Source: Flavilitoribacter nigricans DSM 23189 = NBRC 102662
Lineage (GTDB): Bacteria > Bacteroidota > Bacteroidia > Chitinophagales > Saprospiraceae
Assembly: GCF_002646595.1 (NCBI RefSeq)
Contig: NZ_PDUD01000009.1
Location: forward strand, 248,001 to 312,000
DNA: 64,000 nt
Direction: 5' to 3'
The translations under genes and the position numbers were made by a program. The notes beneath the pieces are model-generated. The model saw only the letters and a program-made list of their open reading frames with translations. It did not search any database and was not told the origin of the DNA. Below, piece after piece: positions 63,447 through 64,000 of this stretch (position 1 is the stretch's first letter; each line of letters starts with the position of its first letter).

Positions 63447-63786
63447 TGCATTTTTTGTTTACGGAAATGAAAAAACATGAACTTTTCAAGTAGATGCATT
63501 TTCCATCTCCAGTACACAAAAAAAACGCATAAATAAATTGAGTTTTGGTCGATATTCTTTAGGATACTAACCTGGCGGACGATTACGGAACCGAACAACC
63601 GTTCCTCAGCAACGAAACACTTTGAGGGTAGCATAGCCATCGAAGACCTGTCTTGGCTAAAGCGGGCAGGTTCACTTCTGAAGTCCGGGATCATCGGGAT
63701 TCAAGACAGCACCGGCTCAAGGGGACCAATACATTTGTCCCCGAACCATTCACACACCAAAGTTCGGCAGCCTGTCCAGGTAGACC
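63447..63786. other. Intergenic region
   Basis: About 340 bases between the SIMPL gene and metH. The hairpin GGGGAC (63721-63726) / GTCCCC (63737-63742) may terminate metH transcription (minus strand). Another short pairing lies at 63640-63672 (ACCTG..CAGGT). No gene or known riboswitch was recognised. Confidence 0.5.
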
Positions 63787-63999
63787 CTAGGAATCCGCCA
63801 CGGAACCCAGCCAGCGGGTCGCCTCCTCCAGCCCCATACCTTTCCGACGGGCGTAATCGGCTATCTGATCCGGTTGTACGCCTTTTACGGCGAAGTATTT
63901 GCTTTCCGGGTGGCTGAAGTACCATCCGCTTACGGAGGCGGCGGGGTACATCGCGCAGCTTTCGGTCAGTTGCATGCCGATCTGCTCCTCTACTTGAAG
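63787..63999 (-). CDS. metH: Cobalamin-dependent methionine synthase, C-terminal part
   Basis: Partial, cut by the window end. About 71 residues are visible, reading into the window as [38 protein letters not shown], then [19 protein letters not shown]. This matches the extreme C-terminus of MetH, the AdoMet-binding reactivation domain ([17 protein letters not shown]). MetH methylates homocysteine to methionine with B12. The N-terminal domains lie beyond 64000. Confidence 0.93.
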   Translation of the reverse strand, partial: LQVEEQIGMQLTESCAMYPAASVSGWYFSHPESKYFAVKGVQPDQIADYARRKGMGLEEATRWLGSVADS

Positions 64000-64000
64000 C

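Noticed and set aside
63560-63760. Structured region near metH as a riboswitch
   Set aside because: It is downstream of metH, not upstream, and lacks recognisable SAM or cobalamin riboswitch elements.

Overview
The window is chromosomal DNA of a Bacteroidota bacterium, most likely of the Saprospiria/Lewinella type. The evidence is: a C-terminal type IX secretion sorting domain on the BlaR1-like protein; many families typical of the phylum (DUF4382, lamin-tail proteins, BlaI/BlaR1 pairs, CotH proteins, DUF4199- and DUF4328-like proteins, WG-repeat lipoproteins); -7 promoter elements of the TAnnTTTG type; and the near absence of Shine-Dalgarno sequences. No rRNA, tRNA, CRISPR array, phage module or intact transposase gene was recognised. 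The taxonomic placement is inference from gene content.

Region 1 (1-25 kb) is mostly core metabolism on the minus strand. A membrane AraC regulator with a metal-binding-like loop lies opposite a secreted DJ-1/PfpI-TPR protein. Then come glnS-pyrR-pyrB as one operon, argS, a CPA-type cation/proton antiporter, a YheT hydrolase, two CotH-family paralogues, a YjjG-type nucleotidase, coaD, a large acidic coiled-coil protein, asd and a lamin-tail surface protein.

Region 2 (25-40 kb) holds a BlaI-BlaR1 operon with two clear operators, a WG-repeat lipoprotein read divergently from the same control region, and a secreted M20 amidohydrolase. At 33.4-34.8 kb there is a compact two-gene RiPP locus: a short Cys-containing precursor ending in CPGCGMG, followed after 8 bases by a DUF692/MNIO iron oxygenase with an unusual C-terminal extension. 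It resembles the chryseobasin (ChrA/ChrH) type and is the most interesting system in the window. VOC, sugar isomerase-like, aldo/keto reductase, GNAT, DUF3024, OsmC and DUF4328 genes follow.

Region 3 (40-50 kb) holds rnr, a DUF4382 lipoprotein, and an ECF sigma factor gene preceded by an excellent sigma-54 (-24/-12) promoter and a tandem repeat. Behind a strong hairpin come an SdiA-regulated-type protein and a degenerate-HD/Pycsar-TM protein. A Dps gene and small membrane or hypothetical genes follow.

Region 4 (50-64 kb) holds a GH3 adenylase-like protein, a Tat-exported Gfo/Idh/MocA oxidoreductase, an AAA ATPase upstream of a PP2C phosphatase, a Fur-family regulator with a palindromic site before a CDF metal exporter, DUF2461, a GH57 glycosidase, a metallophosphoesterase, a SIMPL lipoprotein and the 3' end of metH.

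Two 161-bp non-coding elements in opposite orientation (9780-9940 and 62532-62692), each with terminal inverted repeats and 3-bp TTA/TAA target duplications, are MITE-like. A separate composite palindromic element lies at 36881-37033. Several convergent gene pairs share a hairpin that overlaps their stop codons.
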